NCBI GenBank assembly: GCA_029881435.1
Contig: JAOUMR010000002.1
Span: 1-64,000, forward strand
From: Nitrospira sp.
GTDB lineage: Bacteria > Nitrospirota > Nitrospiria > Nitrospirales > Nitrospiraceae
Reading direction: 5' to 3'
Length of the DNA stretch: 64,000 bases
Positions 35,021 through 43,322 of the stretch are shown piece after piece. Every line of letters begins with the position of its first letter. Position 1 is the first letter of the stretch. A program made the translations under genes and the position numbers. The notes beneath the pieces were generated by a model. The model searched no databases, was not told the DNA's origin, and saw only the letters and a program-made list of their open reading frames with translations.

Positions 35021-35389
35021 TTAAGGCCTGACCTTCATGATCAAGTTCCTCAGCCGTTCTCGCTGGGCCAGGCGAATGCTGGTGAACTCCAGGCCAAATT
35101 GCTTGCCGTCGATCCACCGAACAATGGCCTGGTCGATTCGGAGGGGCCACTTAAAGTCCGAAAGAAACAGCGACAGCTTCAACACCATCCCGATCTTGAC
35201 CTCAACCGATGATTCGACCCTACAGCCATTCGTCGACACATCAAGCACAGCTGCTTCACCCTCAAAGTCGTCATCGCCGAAGAAAAACATGCGGCAGGAA
35301 TGGGCAATTCGTCTGCCGCGTCGGTCTAGCAGGTCTGCTGTAGTCTTCTGAGGATCAGGCGGGCGCTTGCTCGATGGTCTTGGTGTCAT
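35021..35389 (-). CDS. PilZ-domain protein
   Basis: A 122-residue protein with an N-terminal basic, Pro-rich tail and a PilZ domain: the arginine motif is in LLDRRGRRIAHSCRM and the second motif is LDVSTNGCRVESS (D-x-S-x2-G). The C-terminal block LRIDQAIVRWIDGKQFGLEFTSIRLAQRERLRNLI closely matches the other PilZ protein at 22716. A c-di-GMP effector role in the cytoplasm is likely. Its partner is not evident from the neighbours. Confidence 0.8.
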   Translation of the reverse strand: MTPRPSSKRPPDPQKTTADLLDRRGRRIAHSCRMFFFGDDDFEGEAAVLDVSTNGCRVESSVEVKIGMVLKLSLFLSDFKWPLRIDQAIVRWIDGKQFGLEFTSIRLAQRERLRNLIMKVRP

Positions 35390-35633
35390 CCTCCTGATCC
35401 TTTCTCTGGAAGCACAACAGAACCGAATGTGTACCGCCTCAGTTGTACCACTAAACCATTCATCGTAAGGTTGCCTGCGTATAGTCTAAGCGATGAGGTT
35501 ATCCCGGCAAAGAGAACTGTGCTTTTGTACAGAACAGACATGAGCCCTTGTCTATCAGGAATCTGGAACATGATGCGGCTTGACGAAGGGCGAGCGCTCT
35601 GCGACAAAGGAGCCTCGCAAGGAGGAATACATC

Positions 35634-36794
35634 GTGACACGAGCGGTCAGTCGACGGATGGCGGATCTCGCGCAATCCGAAATTCGTGCGATGACACAGG
35701 CGTGCGTGGATCTGAAGGGTCTCAATATGGCACAAGGAGTCTGTGATACGCCGGTACCACCAATTGTCCTTGAAGGCGCCGAGCAGGCGATCAGAGACGG
35801 GTACAATGTCTACACCCGTTTCGATGGGCTACCAGAGTTACGGCAAGCTATTGCCACTAAGCTTGCGCAGTATAATGGGATTCACGCCGATCCTGAAGCG
35901 GAAGTGACGGTCAGCGCTGGAGCGACGGGTGCCTTTCACTGTGCCTGTGCAGCCCTACTCAATCCAGGCGATGAAGTCATCCTGTTCGAGCCTTATTATC
36001 AGTACCATATCAGCGCTCTTGCCGCTGTTGATGCCGTTCCCGTGGTTATTCAGATGCAGCCACCAGCCTGGACCTATTCCCTGGCTCAGCTTGAACAAGT
36101 CGTGACCAAGAAAACCAAGGCGATCATCGTCAATTCGCCGGGTAATCCCTCCGGCAAGGTGTTGAGCCGCCTAGAGGTGGAGACACTCGCCGAGTTCGCC
36201 TGTCGACACGATTTGTTCGTCTTTACAGATGAGATCTACGAATACTTTCTCTATGACGGGCGAACCCATGTGAGCATGGCGACGTTGCCGGACATGGCTG
36301 AGCGCACGATCACCATCGGCGGATATTCTAAGACGTTCAGTGTGACGGGCTGGCGGATCGGATACAGTGTGGCCGCCAAGCCATGGGCAGGCGCTATTGG
36401 CGCGATGAACGATCTCCTCTACGTCTGCGCTCCAGGGCCACTCCAGATCGGGGTGGCCTGTGGCATCAGGAAACTTCCCGACAGTTTCTATACGAACTTG
36501 GCTCGCGACTATCAAGACAAGCGGAACCGGTTCTGCAGCGGGCTGGCCAGCGCGGGGCTGACTCCGTCGATCCCACAAGGAGCCTATTACGTGCTGGCCG
36601 ACGTTTCTCGACTTCCAGGCAACTCAGGGAAAGCTCGCGCCATGTATCTGCTGGAAAGAACCGGTGTCGCAGGTGTGCCGGGAGAAGCTTTTTTCTCCGG
36701 CAATGCCGGAGCCAACTACATTCGCTTCAGCTACGCAAAGACAGACTCGGACCTTGCGGAAGCTTGTCGCCGATTCGCCCAGGTCCATTTCTAA
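35634..36794 (+). CDS. Class I/II pyridoxal-phosphate aminotransferase
   Basis: An aspartate-aminotransferase-fold enzyme of about 386 residues. The start is GTG 35634, with AGGAGG ten bases upstream; the tracked ORF begins 18 codons earlier without a site. Motifs: GLNMAQGVCDTPVP, NVYTRFDGLPELRQAIA, SAGATGAFHCACAALLNPGDEV, NSPGNPSGKVLS with the cofactor-binding Asn, FTDEIYEYFLYDG with Asp and Tyr, the Schiff-base Lys in GGYSKTFSVTGWRIGY, and the substrate-carboxylate Arg in ANYIRFSYAK. It probably transaminates aromatic, kynurenine-like or methionine-related amino acids; specificity cannot be read from sequence alone. No neighbouring pathway genes help. Confidence 0.88.
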   Translation: MTRAVSRRMADLAQSEIRAMTQACVDLKGLNMAQGVCDTPVPPIVLEGAEQAIRDGYNVYTRFDGLPELRQAIATKLAQYNGIHADPEAEVTVSAGATGAFHCACAALLNPGDEVILFEPYYQYHISALAAVDAVPVVIQMQPPAWTYSLAQLEQVVTKKTKAIIVNSPGNPSGKVLSRLEVETLAEFACRHDLFVFTDEIYEYFLYDGRTHVSMATLPDMAERTITIGGYSKTFSVTGWRIGYSVAAKPWAGAIGAMNDLLYVCAPGPLQIGVACGIRKLPDSFYTNLARDYQDKRNRFCSGLASAGLTPSIPQGAYYVLADVSRLPGNSGKARAMYLLERTGVAGVPGEAFFSGNAGANYIRFSYAKTDSDLAEACRRFAQVHF

Positions 36795-36859
36795 CATCCA
36801 ACACATCACGCCTGGCTCGTACTTGCCACGAGAAAGTACCCATGGTATGAAGTTCGACC

Positions 36860-37310
36860 ATGCATGTGCGCCTCATGTCCATGTGTGCGATTGCTGCGGC
36901 ACTGACGTTTACGGGATGTGGTCACCAGACACAGGGGCGTGTCTCTATCCCGTCCGATCTTCCCGCCGGTGATCGCTCCATTCTGGAAGGGGGAATGGGA
37001 ATACGAAGACGGCGGTGCGGTCGTTCTCCGACTGGATGAACAAGGCAACGGAACTTATGCCTATAAGGATGGGCGATTCGAAACGCGACAATTCGACGGC
37101 AAAACGTGGGTCGGTAAATGGTATCAAAAAGAAAATGATCGGGAGGGCGGGTTCCTCGTACAGCTCTCTTCTGACTCTGCTGAAGGTGAAGGCAGGTGGT
37201 GGTACGACCGCATCGGTCCCAATGCCTCCCCATTCGAGAAAGGCGGCACATTCCATCTAAGTAGGAAAACCTCCGTCACCAGTCTTCGTGATACGCCTCC
37301 TCCGCCGTGA
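36860..37310 (+). pseudogene. Small lipoprotein gene split by a one-base insertion in a G run
   Basis: Frame one gives a lipoprotein signal MHVRLMSMCAIAAALTFTGCGHQ and continues RVSIPSDLPAGDRSILEGG, then stops soon after. Frame two, tracked as 36918-37310, carries the body WEYEDGGAVVLRLDEQGNGTYAYKDGRFETRQFDGKTWVGKWYQ. They meet at five G around 36979-36983; with four G the frame joins as RSILEGEWEYEDGG without a seam. The intact protein would be about 149 residues, lipid-anchored, with a beta-rich body ending in a Pro-rich tail. A sequencing error is as likely as a real mutation; the body shows no decay. Confidence 0.65.
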
Positions 37311-37327
37311 CTCAACACTGTCAGCCG

Positions 37328-38134
37328 TTACTCCACACGATCCATCCCCACCTGGGTTAGGAGTGTGAGTCGTTGCCCCAGGGATTCGGGACATCGCGCA
37401 CTAATGGCAATCGTCCCCTGATAGCGAGGCTTGGCCTGGTTGAAGGTGAGGGCTCGTCCACTCCCATCGCAGACACTACCACCACTCTCCTCGATGAGGA
37501 GCGCTCCGGCCGCGACATCCCACTCATTTTCCGGTTCAAGTGTGGCGAGCCCCTGAATGTGGCCGCCGGCAGTCAAGGCAAGCGCCCATGCGATCGACCG
37601 CATCGGACGGATGCCCACCATCCCATCAAGCGGCGGAAAGCGACCTATCTGTTGTTCCCATGGGCTCATGGCAATGACCGACTTCTGATCACCGTGGATC
37701 GCAGGTGGTGTGACCGATTCGGCATTGAGGTAAAGGCCGCCGCCTCGGATCGCTGTGTACAGCTCATCCACTGAAGGGTTAAAGATGGCCGCTACGATAG
37801 GTCGGCCCCGCTCAATAAGGGCCACAGAAATACAAAACTCAGGTTCGCCCTTGATGAACGCCTTAGTCCCATCTATTGGATCTACCACCCAAACTCGAGT
37901 CCGCTGAAGTCGGTCGAGATCGTCCGGCGACTCTTCTGATAACCATCCATCGTCAGGAAACGCTGATTGGAGCTGTGCTTGGAGAATCTGATTCACGGCC
38001 AGATCGGCGGAGGTGACCGGAGAATGGTCAGCCTTTTGCACCGTGTCGAACCCATCGACGGCCATACGCAAGGCCTCTTTACCAGCCGCTCGAATCGCCA
38101 CGGTAAGGACGTCGAGTTCGTCATGCCATAGCAT
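37328..38134 (-). CDS. Inositol-monophosphatase-family phosphatase, CysQ-like
   Basis: A Mg-dependent phosphatase of about 268 residues. From the ATG at 38134 (MLWHDELDVLTVAIRAAG) the motifs follow the family order: KADHSPVTSADLAVN, WLSEESPDD with metal-binding Glu, WVVDPIDGTKAFIKG with the DP(I)DGT core, and ENEWDVAAGALLIEESGG with the C-terminal Asp. CysQ-type members remove the 3'-phosphate from 3'-phosphoadenosine 5'-phosphate, a by-product of sulfate assimilation, which would fit CysD in the same window; inositol monophosphatase or NADP phosphatase is the alternative. The longer start at 38224 would run up to the divergent corA. Confidence 0.82.
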   Translation of the reverse strand: MLWHDELDVLTVAIRAAGKEALRMAVDGFDTVQKADHSPVTSADLAVNQILQAQLQSAFPDDGWLSEESPDDLDRLQRTRVWVVDPIDGTKAFIKGEPEFCISVALIERGRPIVAAIFNPSVDELYTAIRGGGLYLNAESVTPPAIHGDQKSVIAMSPWEQQIGRFPPLDGMVGIRPMRSIAWALALTAGGHIQGLATLEPENEWDVAAGALLIEESGGSVCDGSGRALTFNQAKPRYQGTIAISARCPESLGQRLTLLTQVGMDRVE

Positions 38135-38227
38135 GGAAGCAGAGTAGCAAGCCTGGAGGCAGAAGAAAAGGAATGTTCGCCTCGTGAACTTGACCTGGAT
38201 GGCGAATCTGCGTACAAGCACCATACG

Positions 38228-39283
38228 ATGAAACTCATGCAGAAACGCTCAAAGAAGAAGGGATTGTCCCCTGGTACGCTTGTCCACATCGGTGAGAAGC
38301 GAACAGAGGCTGTCACAGTTACCCTCTTTAACTACTCCAGTTCCCACTGTGATGAACACCCCATCCACGATGTGAACGAGCTTCGACCGCCGTCGGACGA
38401 AACGGTGACCTGGGTGGATGTTGACGGAGTGCACAAGACCGATGTGTTGGAAGCATTCGGAAAACACTTCGGTCTCCACCCGCTACTACTGGAAGACATT
38501 GCCAATACTGATCAGCGGCCCAAGCTTGACGATTACGACACATATCTCTTTCTCGTCATGAAGATGCTCACGGCTTCAGACCGGGGCGACATAGTTGTCG
38601 AACAAGTCAGTTTCGTCCTGGGGCGAAATTATGTTCTCTCGTTTCAGGAGAACGGAACCGATGTGTTCCAGTCTGTCCGGGATCGACTCCGAGTTGGGAA
38701 AGGACGCCTTCGACAAAACGGATCGGACTATCTCGTGTATGCCCTTATTGATGCCGTTGTGGACCACTATTTCGAAGTCCTGGAAATGTTGGGCGAGCGG
38801 ATTGAATCGATGCAAGAGCGCGTGATGGCCGATCCTAGGCCGGAGACGCTCAAGGACATTCATGCATTGAAACGCCAGCTCTTGTTCGTGCGGCGAGCTG
38901 TGTGGCCCTTGCGAGAGGCGATCAATAACCTGTCACGGTCGGAATGCCCCTTCTTACATGAGCCGACGAAGGTCTTTTTTCGAGACGTCTACGATCATGT
39001 GGTGCAGATCGTGGACACCATCGAGACGTTGCGAGAAATGGTCTCGGCGAGTCTCGATATTTATCTATCCAGCGTGAGTTACCGTCTGAATTCCGTCATG
39101 CGAGTATTGACGGTGATCACCACGATTTTCATGCCTCTGAGTTTTATTGCCGGTATCTATGGGATGAATTTCGAATACATGCCTGAGCTGAAATGGCCTT
39201 GGGGGTACCCGATGGCCCTCGGGGTCATGGGACTTGTGGCGGCAACCATGCTCCTGGGATTTCGCTGGAAAAAATGGCTCTAG
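38228..39283 (+). CDS. corA: CorA-type magnesium/cobalt transporter
   Basis: A 351-residue channel subunit. The long cytoplasmic N-terminal domain has VTWVDVDGVHKTDVLEAFGKHFGLHPLLLEDI and QRPKLDDYDTYLFLVMKML, the coiled helix includes HALKRQLLFVRRAVWPLREAI, and the C-terminus has two transmembrane helices with the ion-selectivity motif YGMNFEYMPELKWPWGYP between them. It should form a pentamer in the inner membrane and carry Mg2+ or Co2+ down the gradient. It diverges from the CysQ-like gene. No M-box riboswitch is seen upstream. Confidence 0.94.
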   Translation: MKLMQKRSKKKGLSPGTLVHIGEKRTEAVTVTLFNYSSSHCDEHPIHDVNELRPPSDETVTWVDVDGVHKTDVLEAFGKHFGLHPLLLEDIANTDQRPKLDDYDTYLFLVMKMLTASDRGDIVVEQVSFVLGRNYVLSFQENGTDVFQSVRDRLRVGKGRLRQNGSDYLVYALIDAVVDHYFEVLEMLGERIESMQERVMADPRPETLKDIHALKRQLLFVRRAVWPLREAINNLSRSECPFLHEPTKVFFRDVYDHVVQIVDTIETLREMVSASLDIYLSSVSYRLNSVMRVLTVITTIFMPLSFIAGIYGMNFEYMPELKWPWGYPMALGVMGLVAATMLLGFRWKKWL

Positions 39284-39441
39284 CCGAGTAATCAGGGCCC
39301 TGTTCTTGACCGTCTACCCTGTCCACGAAATGGACCATGTCGCCAAAACAGTTGGTCGGAATGTAGCGGTACTGCTTAGAATGCCGATGACGTGCTTTCC
39401 CAACACTCATGGCAGTTGAGTGGCCACCGTATCGTCCCAGG

Positions 39442-40062
39442 CTATGAGCGATCAGTAAAGAGCCAAGGAGCTTCAGCCTTTCGGCGAGTTTCATAGGCCG
39501 TGATCGCGCTCTCATGCTGGAGAGTGAGGCCGATGGCGTCAAGCCCTCGATACAGGCAATCTTTACGAAATGGGTCAATCTCGAATCGATACGTGACTTC
39601 CTGGGGTGAGGTTACTGTTTGACGATCCAGGTCTACGGTGAGCCGATATCCTTGGGTGGCGACCGCCTCTTTCAAGAGCACGAGCACGTCCTCCCCTTTC
39701 AATACCACTGGGAGGATTCCGTTCTGAAAGCAATTGTTATAGAAAATATCAGCAAAGCTTGGGGCGATTAGACAGCGGAATCCCTGATCCAACAAAGCCC
39801 ATGGTGCATGTTCACGGGATGAGCCGCAGCCGAAGTTGTCCCGAGTCACGAGGATGGTTGCCTCCTGATACCGAGGCTGGTTCAAGAAGAACGATGGATC
39901 GGGAGAACCATCCGGCAGTTTCCGCCAATCGAAAAATAGGCCCTCACGCAAGCCTGTGCGCTTGATGGTTTTCAGAAACTGCTTCGGAATCACCTGGTCG
40001 GTGTCGACGTTGACACGATCCAATGGAGCAACAAGCCCGGTCAGTATCGTGAAAGGTTGCAT
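39442..40062 (-). CDS. leuD: 3-isopropylmalate dehydratase small subunit (LeuD)
   Basis: LeuD pairs with LeuC to isomerise 2- to 3-isopropylmalate in leucine synthesis. The 206-residue protein has the swivel-domain signature: [30 protein letters not shown] at the N-terminus, [46 protein letters not shown] in the middle, and [20 protein letters not shown] near the C-terminus. It lies 54 bases downstream of leuC on the same strand. Length is typical. Confidence 0.95.
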   Translation of the reverse strand: MQPFTILTGLVAPLDRVNVDTDQVIPKQFLKTIKRTGLREGLFFDWRKLPDGSPDPSFFLNQPRYQEATILVTRDNFGCGSSREHAPWALLDQGFRCLIAPSFADIFYNNCFQNGILPVVLKGEDVLVLLKEAVATQGYRLTVDLDRQTVTSPQEVTYRFEIDPFRKDCLYRGLDAIGLTLQHESAITAYETRRKAEAPWLFTDRS

Positions 40063-40116
40063 GTTGTGTATTTCCTTATATCGATAGACAAATGCGCAGT
40101 GGAAACTTTTGAAGGA

Positions 40117-41520
40117 TCAAGACCAGTGTCTGATATCGACAAAATGGCCTTCAATCGCTGCAGCGACCGCCATGGCCGGTGACACCAAATGAGTTCGGCC
40201 CCCTGCCCCCTGTCGGCCTTCGAAATTGCGATTGCTCGTAGAGGCACAGCGCTCGCCGGGCTTTAGCACATCGGCATTCATCGCCAGGCACATGCTGCAT
40301 CCCGCCTCCCGCCACTCAAACCCCGCTTCACGAAACACGTGATCAAGCCCCTCTGTCTCTGCCTGCTGTTTAACGAGACCCGATCCAGGCACCACCATGG
40401 CCTGCACAGTCTTCGAGACTTTCTTCCCCTTCGCGAAGCTCGCAGCAAGGCGAAGATCTTCAATTCGAGAATTGGTGCAGGAGCCGATGAACACTTTATC
40501 AATCTTGATATCGGTGATCGGCATATTTGGGGAAAGTCCCATATAGGATAAAGCCCGTTCGGTGGAGTCCCTCAATTTCTCATCAGCCATCGCTCGTGGA
40601 TCTGGTACCTGTTCATCTACACCGCTGACCATCCCCGGACTCGTTCCCCAGCTGACCTGCGGGGCGATGCGTTCGGCCTGAAGGGTGACGGTTGCATCAT
40701 ACGTGGCATCACGATCAGTCTTGAGGTCTTGCCATGCCTGGACGGCTCGTTCAAATAGGTCTCCCTTTGGAGCGAGTGGACGCCCTTTGATATAAGCAAT
40801 TGTCTTGTCATCGGGCGCAACCATGCCAGCACGGGCACCGCCCTCGATTGACATGTTGCAGAGGGTCATGCGACCTTCCATGCTCAGGGAGCGAATCGCA
40901 TCCCCGGTGTACTCAATCACATAGCCGGTTCCACCCGCCGTCCCGATCTTTCCTATGATCGCTAGAATAATGTCCTTGGCTGAACAACGGTCTGAAAGCA
41001 CTCCATCGACCCGGATTTCCATTGTCTTTGGCCGCTTTTGCACCAAACATTGAGTGGCCAATACATGTTCCACTTCACTGGTCCCGATTCCGAATGCCAA
41101 GGCGCCAAACGCTCCATGGGTGGATGTGTGCGAATCACCGCACACGATCGTGGTACCGGGCAGGGTAAATCCCTGTTCAGGTCCGATGACGTGCACGATG
41201 CCCTGGCGGATGTCGCTCATGGTGAACAAAGGAATCCCAAAATGTGTGCAGTTATCTTCCAGCGTTTGAATCTGAAGCGCGCTGACTTGATCCATAATTC
41301 CTAGACGGCGGTCTGTGGTCGGAACATTGTGATCCGGCACAGCGAGTGTGGCTGTCGGTCGTCGTGGGTGCCGTCGAGCGAGCCGCAGCCCTTCAAACGC
41401 TTGCGGGGAAGTCACTTCATGCACTAACTGGCGATCGATATAAAGCAACGTCGTCCCATCGGATTCAGCACGAACGACGTGCGAGTCCCAAATCTTATCA
41501 AACAATGTTTTGGCGGCCAT
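40117..41520 (-). CDS. leuC: 3-isopropylmalate dehydratase large subunit (LeuC)
   Basis: The start is ATG 41520 ([16 protein letters not shown]), with GCAGGAG before it; the tracked ORF runs 49 codons further upstream without similarity. The 467-residue aconitase-fold enzyme has [32 protein letters not shown], the cluster Cys in [15 protein letters not shown], and the pair in GCSMCLAMN, which together bind the [4Fe-4S] cluster. It catalyses the second step of leucine synthesis with LeuD. Other leu genes are not in the window. Confidence 0.95.
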   Translation of the reverse strand: MAAKTLFDKIWDSHVVRAESDGTTLLYIDRQLVHEVTSPQAFEGLRLARRHPRRPTATLAVPDHNVPTTDRRLGIMDQVSALQIQTLEDNCTHFGIPLFTMSDIRQGIVHVIGPEQGFTLPGTTIVCGDSHTSTHGAFGALAFGIGTSEVEHVLATQCLVQKRPKTMEIRVDGVLSDRCSAKDIILAIIGKIGTAGGTGYVIEYTGDAIRSLSMEGRMTLCNMSIEGGARAGMVAPDDKTIAYIKGRPLAPKGDLFERAVQAWQDLKTDRDATYDATVTLQAERIAPQVSWGTSPGMVSGVDEQVPDPRAMADEKLRDSTERALSYMGLSPNMPITDIKIDKVFIGSCTNSRIEDLRLAASFAKGKKVSKTVQAMVVPGSGLVKQQAETEGLDHVFREAGFEWREAGCSMCLAMNADVLKPGERCASTSNRNFEGRQGAGGRTHLVSPAMAVAAAIEGHFVDIRHWS

Positions 41521-41556
41521 CACAACTCCTGCAAGTTTTTGTAATAGTGAGGGTAC

Positions 41557-41587
41557 ATTATACAGAGAAGAGCCATGCGGTTGACAA
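41557..41587 (-). promoter_or_regulatory. Probable sigma-70 promoter of leuC-leuD
   Basis: On the minus strand TTGTCA (41582-41587) and a consensus TATAAT (41557-41562) are 19 bases apart, 37 bases upstream of the leuC start. The spacing is slightly long. No leader peptide or T-box element is seen between it and leuC. Confidence 0.45.
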
Positions 41588-41637
41588 GGCGTCTGTGAGC
41601 CTTGTCCCGTCTTGCAAGACGTGCTACCACAACGCGC

Positions 41638-42108
41638 ATGAGTCCCATACAGTGGAACCAATCCCATATCCTCCAGTGGAGTCAGCGACTACTGGACAGC
41701 TATTGTCGTTGGACAGGACGAGAACTGATCGAACGAACAGGTGATACGACCCAGCAAGCACGCGTGCTGTTCGACGCCTCCTTTGTCGTCGTCTCGCATG
41801 GGGTAGAGCCCGATCCGATCTTGAACTACGGGAACCAAACGGCGTTAGATCTGTGGGAGCTCTCCTGGGATCAATTCATTAAGACGCCATCGCGACTCAC
41901 AGCCGAGCCAGATGACCGGGCCGAGCGCAGACGTATGTTGGAGCAGGCGAGGGTGAATGGCTACTTTGATGGATATCGTGGGGTCAGAATTTCTTCGACG
42001 GGCCGACGTTTTCTCGTTGAGCAGGCATTAATCTGGACCGTTATCGATTTGGCTCGAAAACCAATTGGTCAGGCAGCGACTTTCTCACATTGGTCAATGG
42101 CAGAGTGA
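41638..42108 (+). CDS. MEKHLA-domain protein
   Basis: From the ATG at 41638 ([11 protein letters not shown]; tracked ORF is 12 codons longer) the protein has 156 residues. Blocks [93 protein letters not shown] and [18 protein letters not shown] match the MEKHLA family, a PAS-like sensory fold also found at the C-terminus of plant homeodomain proteins. Its ligand is unknown. It diverges from leuC and converges on the BcsS-like gene with almost no gap. Confidence 0.82.
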   Translation: MSPIQWNQSHILQWSQRLLDSYCRWTGRELIERTGDTTQQARVLFDASFVVVSHGVEPDPILNYGNQTALDLWELSWDQFIKTPSRLTAEPDDRAERRRMLEQARVNGYFDGYRGVRISSTGRRFLVEQALIWTVIDLARKPIGQAATFSHWSMAE

Positions 42109-42109
42109 G

Positions 42110-42811
42110 TTAAAAGGGAAAATACACTTCGACTCCGCCATATCCACCACTATGGAAAGAGGTGCTATTCTGGTACCCGCCTTTGACCAGAAAGAAAACC
42201 TTACTGATCGGCACCTCCAAAATTGGTCCTGTCTGTACCGCACGAAATTCGCCATTACCCATGCCGGCAATATCCCACCCTGCATAGAGGGGACAGCAAC
42301 CTCGATCGGGCTTGTACGCCAGCAATTTCCCACGCAGACGGCCCCAGAAAAAATTGTCGAGGTCAGCATAGGATCCTATCGCATGGAGGCTGCCTTTCTC
42401 ATGCCAGTACAGTGCTTCAATTTGCCCGAAGACTCCGACCTGATGATCAATCTTCGAACTTGTATTCAACCGGTCTTCCTCGATTCGTCGCAGTTGCGGA
42501 CCCGCAAGTGCCATGAAAGTCCACTTGCCGAGTGTCTGTGAAATCCCGAGGGACGGGACGACGAACTGCACATTGGCATCCAGCAGTTGCCCATTGCTTT
42601 TGAAGCTATATCCAAGACCAGCTGTCATTGCCTGTGCAAAAATGGTTGTCCCGCCTGACATCAGCAAGATCGGCGTCCGCACGCCCAAATAACCGAAATA
42701 TTGACTCTTATTGTCAATCTGAAATCCGGTGAACACATCACCTGCCTGTGCACGACCCGGTAGGATCGTCAGGACAAGTGTTGCCAGTAGGAGTGACATA
42801 TATCGCGCCAT
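42110..42811 (-). CDS. BcsS-like outer-membrane protein
   Basis: From ATG 42811, preceded by AAGGGGA, the protein has 233 residues with a signal peptide (MARYMSLLLATLVLTILPGRAQA). The mature part is beta-rich, with alternating short hydrophobic strands and a C-terminal GGYGGVEVYFPF ending in Phe, typical of outer-membrane beta barrels. GDVFTGFQIDNKSQYFGYLGVRTPI at the N-terminus resembles the cellulose-biosynthesis protein BcsS family. It lies about 510 bases downstream of the BcsA-like gene on the same strand, which supports a role in export of the polysaccharide. Confidence in the family name is moderate; barrel character is more certain. Confidence 0.6.
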   Translation of the reverse strand: MARYMSLLLATLVLTILPGRAQAGDVFTGFQIDNKSQYFGYLGVRTPILLMSGGTTIFAQAMTAGLGYSFKSNGQLLDANVQFVVPSLGISQTLGKWTFMALAGPQLRRIEEDRLNTSSKIDHQVGVFGQIEALYWHEKGSLHAIGSYADLDNFFWGRLRGKLLAYKPDRGCCPLYAGWDIAGMGNGEFRAVQTGPILEVPISKVFFLVKGGYQNSTSFHSGGYGGVEVYFPF

Positions 42812-43322
42812 CGGTTTTCCCCTTCTACACGGAGTCAACGCGAAACCGAACAACAGTGTGACGGCCTAATGACGGATACTAGACCCCATGGCCATCACGG
42901 TAAGCTCGTCGTACTTGATATAGGATAGTGCACCCCACAGGTAATCAGGAGAAAAATCAGAAAATAGGACGGCACAGCCGTTATAGAACAAGTCTAGAGT
43001 GGCTCCCTTCCAGGGCCGATCATTAGTGGGGATCGGATACTCTGTACGTGACTAAGTGTGGAATTTAGGATCGTGGATTGCAGCAACAGGACGGTCTGAT
43101 TACGATACGCATCCTTTCCAAGACTCTGGTCTTTCTCCCGGTGGGTAAGTTGGTTCACTGGATCAGATGCAAGCGCCTTTCCCACCTGATCTGTTGCTCA
43201 CAAGTTACACAATTGGCCTTCTTGACAGATGATCCATCGGGCTGAGTCGAGATAGTGGTCGGTGAATCAAGTCGAGCAGAACGTATCGCAGGATGGAGGG
43301 CAATTCTGGGACACGATATTCC
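42812..43322. other. Gap between the BcsA-like and BcsS-like genes
   Basis: About 510 bases on the downstream side of bcsA. The ORFs in the track here have no protein-like composition. No terminator with a clear U-tract was found. The region may hold a separate promoter for the BcsS-like gene. Confidence 0.35.

Noticed and set aside
36664-36972. ORF 36664-36972 with His/Cys pairs (HVCDCC)
   Set aside because: It runs inside the aminotransferase gene in another frame and then across the lipoprotein signal region; the lipoprotein frame explains this DNA better.
41581-41586. TTGACA on the plus strand as -35 box for the MEKHLA gene
   Set aside because: No acceptable -10 box lies at the right distance; the same bases serve better as the minus-strand leuC promoter.
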